Positions 12,452-14,505 of a stretch of 14,505 nt of DNA are shown one piece after another (position 1 is the stretch's first letter; every line of letters begins with the position of its first letter). Origin of the DNA: Hydrogenophaga sp. (GTDB taxonomy: Bacteria; Pseudomonadota; Gammaproteobacteria; Burkholderiales; Burkholderiaceae_C); the NCBI GenBank assembly GCA_030684755.1, contig JAUXXN010000216.1:1-14505 (forward strand). The letters run 5' to 3'. The notes under the pieces were generated by a model that was not told the origin of the DNA, did not search any database, and saw only the letters and a program-made list of their open reading frames with translations. A program made the position numbers and the translations under genes.

Positions 12452-12753
12452 ATGAATCCGCCTACCCGGAGTCACATCGAACTCACGCCTTCAGCCAAGC
12501 CGGAATCCATTCCGAAAAGATCAAGGTCGGCGAAAGGCTGACTGCAGCCGGTCAGGTTTTGCAGCCCAATGACAGCCGCTGCCAGAACCTGCCATGCGTC
12601 ACGCTGCTAGACGGCCGACAGCTGCATCTTCAGCAGCGGCCACTCAACAGCGAAGGTCCGTATGACGTGCCGCGCGACTCCTACGTGAACGAACAGGGCA
12701 CTGAAGAGCACGCCCGCAAGAAGCAAGTGGCGCGCGAACGCGCCGTTCGCTAG
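12412..12753 (+). pseudogene. Unrecognised gene remnant
   Basis: An open frame of 113 codons ending in TAG. The second half has the GC-rich third positions of real coding DNA and reads LQPNDSRCQNLPCVTLLDGR, then a hydrophilic tail ending EEHARKKQVARERAVR. The frame has no ATG or GTG near its beginning, only TTG at 12559. A better start (ATG 12452 with GGGGAG upstream) lies in another frame that stops after 29 residues, so a single frameshift may have broken an older gene of about 100 residues. No family recognised. It sits between IS copy B and a broken dehydrogenase, in a clearly decaying stretch. Confidence 0.35.
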
Positions 12754-12892
12754 ACCCCCTCCTGACTTCGCCTGGCAAGGGGAATGCGCTCACATTTGTT
12801 CAATCTGCGAAAAGCAGGTAGGCCACTGTTTCCCGTCCTGGCGCAAGACACCGACAAGCGTGGTCATTGGCTGCTCCAGGGCGCTCAATCAT
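12754..12892. other. Gap with no supported gene
   Basis: A 25-codon minus-strand frame (12790-12867) begins MTTLVGVLRQDGK but has no ribosome binding site or recognised family. Confidence 0.4.
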
Positions 12893-12894
12893 GA

Positions 12895-13165
12895 CTACCC
12901 ACATACGCCCGAGGCTCCGTTGACCAAGACGCTCTCGCCGCGAACAAGCTGAGCCTTGCGCAGAAAGTGCAAAACCGTTGTTCCGCCAAAGGGCCGAGCT
13001 GCCGCTTGCTCGTAGGACATCGACGCTGGAATATGGGTGGCCGCCCATGTTCTAACCGTCCATTCCAAAGACCCGATCACCCCGTTGGAAGCAGGTCACA
13101 CCAGGCCCGGTCTCGACGACCATCCCCGAAAACGCAACGCCCAGAACTCCTTGACGGGGGCGAGG
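12895..13165 (-). pseudogene. Zinc-type alcohol dehydrogenase/NADPH:quinone oxidoreductase fragment
   Basis: Two pieces of a medium-chain dehydrogenase/reductase in different frames. The first reads RQGVLGVAFSGMVVETGPGV and then GDRVFGMDG before a TAG; the second continues as MSYEQAAARPFGGTTVLHFL, RKAQLVRGESVLVNGASG, the part leading into the NADPH-binding Rossmann fold, and ends in a stop after GVCG. Both the N-terminal ~50 residues and everything after the cofactor motif are missing. The family oxidises or reduces quinones and aldehydes with NADPH. The remnant abuts the stop of the CsgG-like gene, which suggests a deletion joined the two. Confidence 0.7.
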
Positions 13166-13168
13166 CCA

Positions 13169-13993
13169 TCAGTTGCCAATTCGCAAACTGCCGCCCTTGC
13201 CCAAGCCTCCCTTGACTTCCTGAGCCTTGTAGTCGCGAAGCGAAATCACCATGCCGTTATAGGCATCAACGAAGGCTGCGACCGTGGCCTTGCCATCGGG
13301 TGTGCGCGAGAAGCCACCGAGGCCAGCCGCAGCGCCGCCACCAAAGGCGCCCAGCGCAGCGCCGAAGTTGGTGGCGGTCGCGTTGCCTTCGGCAGCGGCG
13401 ATCTGCACGCCCGAGCGAATATCGAACAAGGACAGGGTGACCACTGAAACCTTTGACTCCACTGAACCAGCGATGCGAGCAAAGTTGCCTCCGATCAGGC
13501 CCGCCAGCCCGCCTGCCAGCTTTCCGGTGGAGTCGTTGTCGATGATGATGGAGGGTTCCATGAAGTAGTCCGCAGCCACCCGCTGGCCCTTTTGCTGGCG
13601 CGAACCTGCGCGGAAGTCACCCGAGTTGCGTTGCTTGTCCGTGATGGCCGAGATCTTGCTTTCGGTCCGATTGCTTCCCATGGAGGTGATCACGAAGCAA
13701 TTGGATTGCTGTACCGCCAAGCGCAGCAACGGCTCTATTGTTGTGACCTTGGTGGCTGCGCCAAAGCTGGCGTACCACTCTTTGCCGCGACCGTCGTCCA
13801 CGGCCAGCGTGCCCAGCGGTGCAGAGCACCGCTCCAAATTTGGGTTGGCGCCTGAGCTGTCGCCTCCTGCTGCGGCACCGCTGGCGGCAGCCGAACTGCT
13901 CCCGGGCGAAATGAGTCCTCCGCCTGGCGTGACGCAGCCCGCCAGAGCCAGCGTGATCAAAAGGTAAACCGGGGTGAAATAGAAGCGCTTCAT
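13169..13993 (-). CDS. CsgG/HfaB-like outer-membrane lipoprotein
   Basis: A 274-aa lipoprotein. The signal peptide ends in the lipobox LALAGC with the lipidated cysteine at C20; the next residue is V, so Lol sorting to the outer membrane is expected. After a flexible G/S/A-rich linker (residues 24-50) comes a globular domain whose pattern fits the CsgG family: IEPLLRLAVQQSNCFVIT, ADYFMEPSIIIDND, then VSVVTLSLFDIRSGVQIAAA and the C-terminal YNGMVISLRDYKAQ. Length is close to CsgG (277 aa). CsgG forms the curli export pore and HfaB anchors holdfast; many betaproteobacterial relatives have no known job. No curli subunit or CsgE/F gene is visible in the window. ATG 13993 is the only start that gives the lipobox; the Shine-Dalgarno is weak. 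Confidence 0.8.
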   Translation of the reverse strand: MKRFYFTPVYLLITLALAGCVTPGGGLISPGSSSAAASGAAAGGDSSGANPNLERCSAPLGTLAVDDGRGKEWYASFGAATKVTTIEPLLRLAVQQSNCFVITSMGSNRTESKISAITDKQRNSGDFRAGSRQQKGQRVAADYFMEPSIIIDNDSTGKLAGGLAGLIGGNFARIAGSVESKVSVVTLSLFDIRSGVQIAAAEGNATATNFGAALGAFGGGAAAGLGGFSRTPDGKATVAAFVDAYNGMVISLRDYKAQEVKGGLGKGGSLRIGN

Positions 13994-14007
13994 GTTGAGT
14001 ATTGGTT

Positions 14008-14271
14008 AGACGAAATTTGGTTTCAGAGGTGAAGGCGCAAGCACCCTGTTGCTGCGATTCACGCGTGACATAGAAATGGCTCGTCGCAGTGACCAGTGGG
14101 CCTTGGGGGATGCAAGTGCATGCGATGGGCAAGGCGCGTGATTCGGGTTTCGGTGTCGGACGCCGACACAGGCGCCGCAGCGAGCCGTATCCGTGCAGCC
14201 AGGGTCAGTGCCAGCACCGAGATGCTGGCCAGGCGTTTCCAACACACGGGTGGACAAGAAATTTCGAACAC
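14008..14271 (-). pseudogene. Possible small exported protein, frameshifted or misread
   Basis: The 396-base stretch 13994-14389 has no full gene. AAGGAG followed by GTG at 14271 opens a 70-codon frame (to 14059) with a basic start and a hydrophobic helix ending in A-A-A-P-V-S-A-S, like a signal peptide. The good protein sequence then seems to move to another frame (IPQGPLVTATSHFYVTRESQ, ending past the CsgG-like start). A single-base frameshift in a small secreted-protein gene would explain both halves. No family recognised; it may also be chance. Confidence 0.3.
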
Positions 14272-14389
14272 TATGAATCTCCTTAGGTTTGAAGAGAAGG
14301 GAAGATGAGTTGAGCGGTGCGCCGCTTGGCAGGCTATGGCACGGACTGTTCGTGAAGGGAAGGAAGCAAGAGCGACGGCGTCTGATCGA

Positions 14390-14505
14390 TCCAAAAACCG
14401 GTGCGTCTGCGTCAGCCACCTCGAAACTCAATTGCGGCACAGGCTGAGCAGCCAGCTTCTGGCGGGCGATGGAGATCATGTTGGTCGAAAGATCGGTTGC
14501 CAACC
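14390..14505 (-). pseudogene. SAM-dependent methyltransferase fragment at the window edge
   Basis: The minus-strand frame entering from the right reads ATDLSTNMISIARQKLA, then LSFEVADADAPVFG: this is the motif I-II part of a class I methyltransferase, where ATDLS holds the acid that binds the SAM ribose. After about residue 38 the frame turns into unrelated arginine- and cysteine-rich sequence, while DRSDAVALASF, the expected DAVLAF-like motif, continues in another frame. The gene is therefore broken within 120 bases of the edge, unless a sequencing error caused the shift. Confidence 0.6.

Noticed and set aside
1..14505. CRISPR arrays, tRNA or rRNA genes
   Set aside because: No regularly spaced direct repeats and no tRNA- or rRNA-like segments were seen on reading either strand.

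Overview
The window looks like chromosomal DNA of a Burkholderiales betaproteobacterium, probably Comamonadaceae (Hydrogenophaga/Rhodoferax/Polaromonas-like). The basis is high GC, GC-rich third codon positions, and the gene families present. This is an impression from family resemblance, not a database result.

Left part (1-6930): a respiratory and sulfur-handling neighbourhood. In order on the plus strand: the 3' end of a cytochrome bd-type quinol oxidase subunit II (cydB), a 54-aa DUF2474-like membrane peptide overlapping it by ATGA, a Prx6-type peroxiredoxin, an MBL-fold protein of the persulfide dioxygenase (ETHE1/Blh-like) type, a SulP anion transporter with a STAS domain, and a secreted DsrE-like protein. 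Convergent to these is an orphan Rieske iron-sulfur protein with no cytochrome b or c1 gene after it. Divergent from the Rieske gene is a sigma-54 activator. Its N-terminal domain has three cysteines (C49, C60, C67) with the same 11/7 spacing as the sulfane-sulfur sensor FisR of Cupriavidus. The shared intergenic region has a near-consensus -24/-12 promoter facing the Rieske gene, and further upstream a cluster of TGCCA/TGGCA repeats suited to be the activator's enhancer. The simplest reading is a sulfide/polysulfide detoxification module: oxidise persulfide, move the anion products, pass electrons into a sulfide-tolerant quinol oxidase, and sense sulfane sulfur through FisR. No sulfide:quinone reductase lies in the window.

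Middle part (6931-12284): accessory DNA. A non-coding stretch with several inverted repeats is followed by a VapBC-type toxin-antitoxin pair on the minus strand, with a 10+10 bp palindrome overlapping the antitoxin start. Then come two broken copies of an IS5-family, IS903-group element in the same orientation (7976-~8440 and 11430-12284). They flank a TetR regulator and a divergent two-gene operon (DoxX-like membrane protein, and a CrtI/RetSat-like FAD oxidoreductase with a GTGA overlap). The TetR-operon intergenic region has two near-identical 15-bp palindromes 36 bp apart, sitting on the -35 and the predicted start site. Each IS copy lacks a different internal segment, so the block looks like a decayed composite transposon.

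Right part (12285-14505): a gene graveyard followed by a surface-lipoprotein gene. It holds fragments of an unrecognised gene, a broken zinc-type alcohol dehydrogenase/quinone oxidoreductase, an intact CsgG/HfaB-like lipoprotein (minus strand), a possible frameshifted small exported protein upstream of it, and the remains of a SAM-dependent methyltransferase at the window edge.
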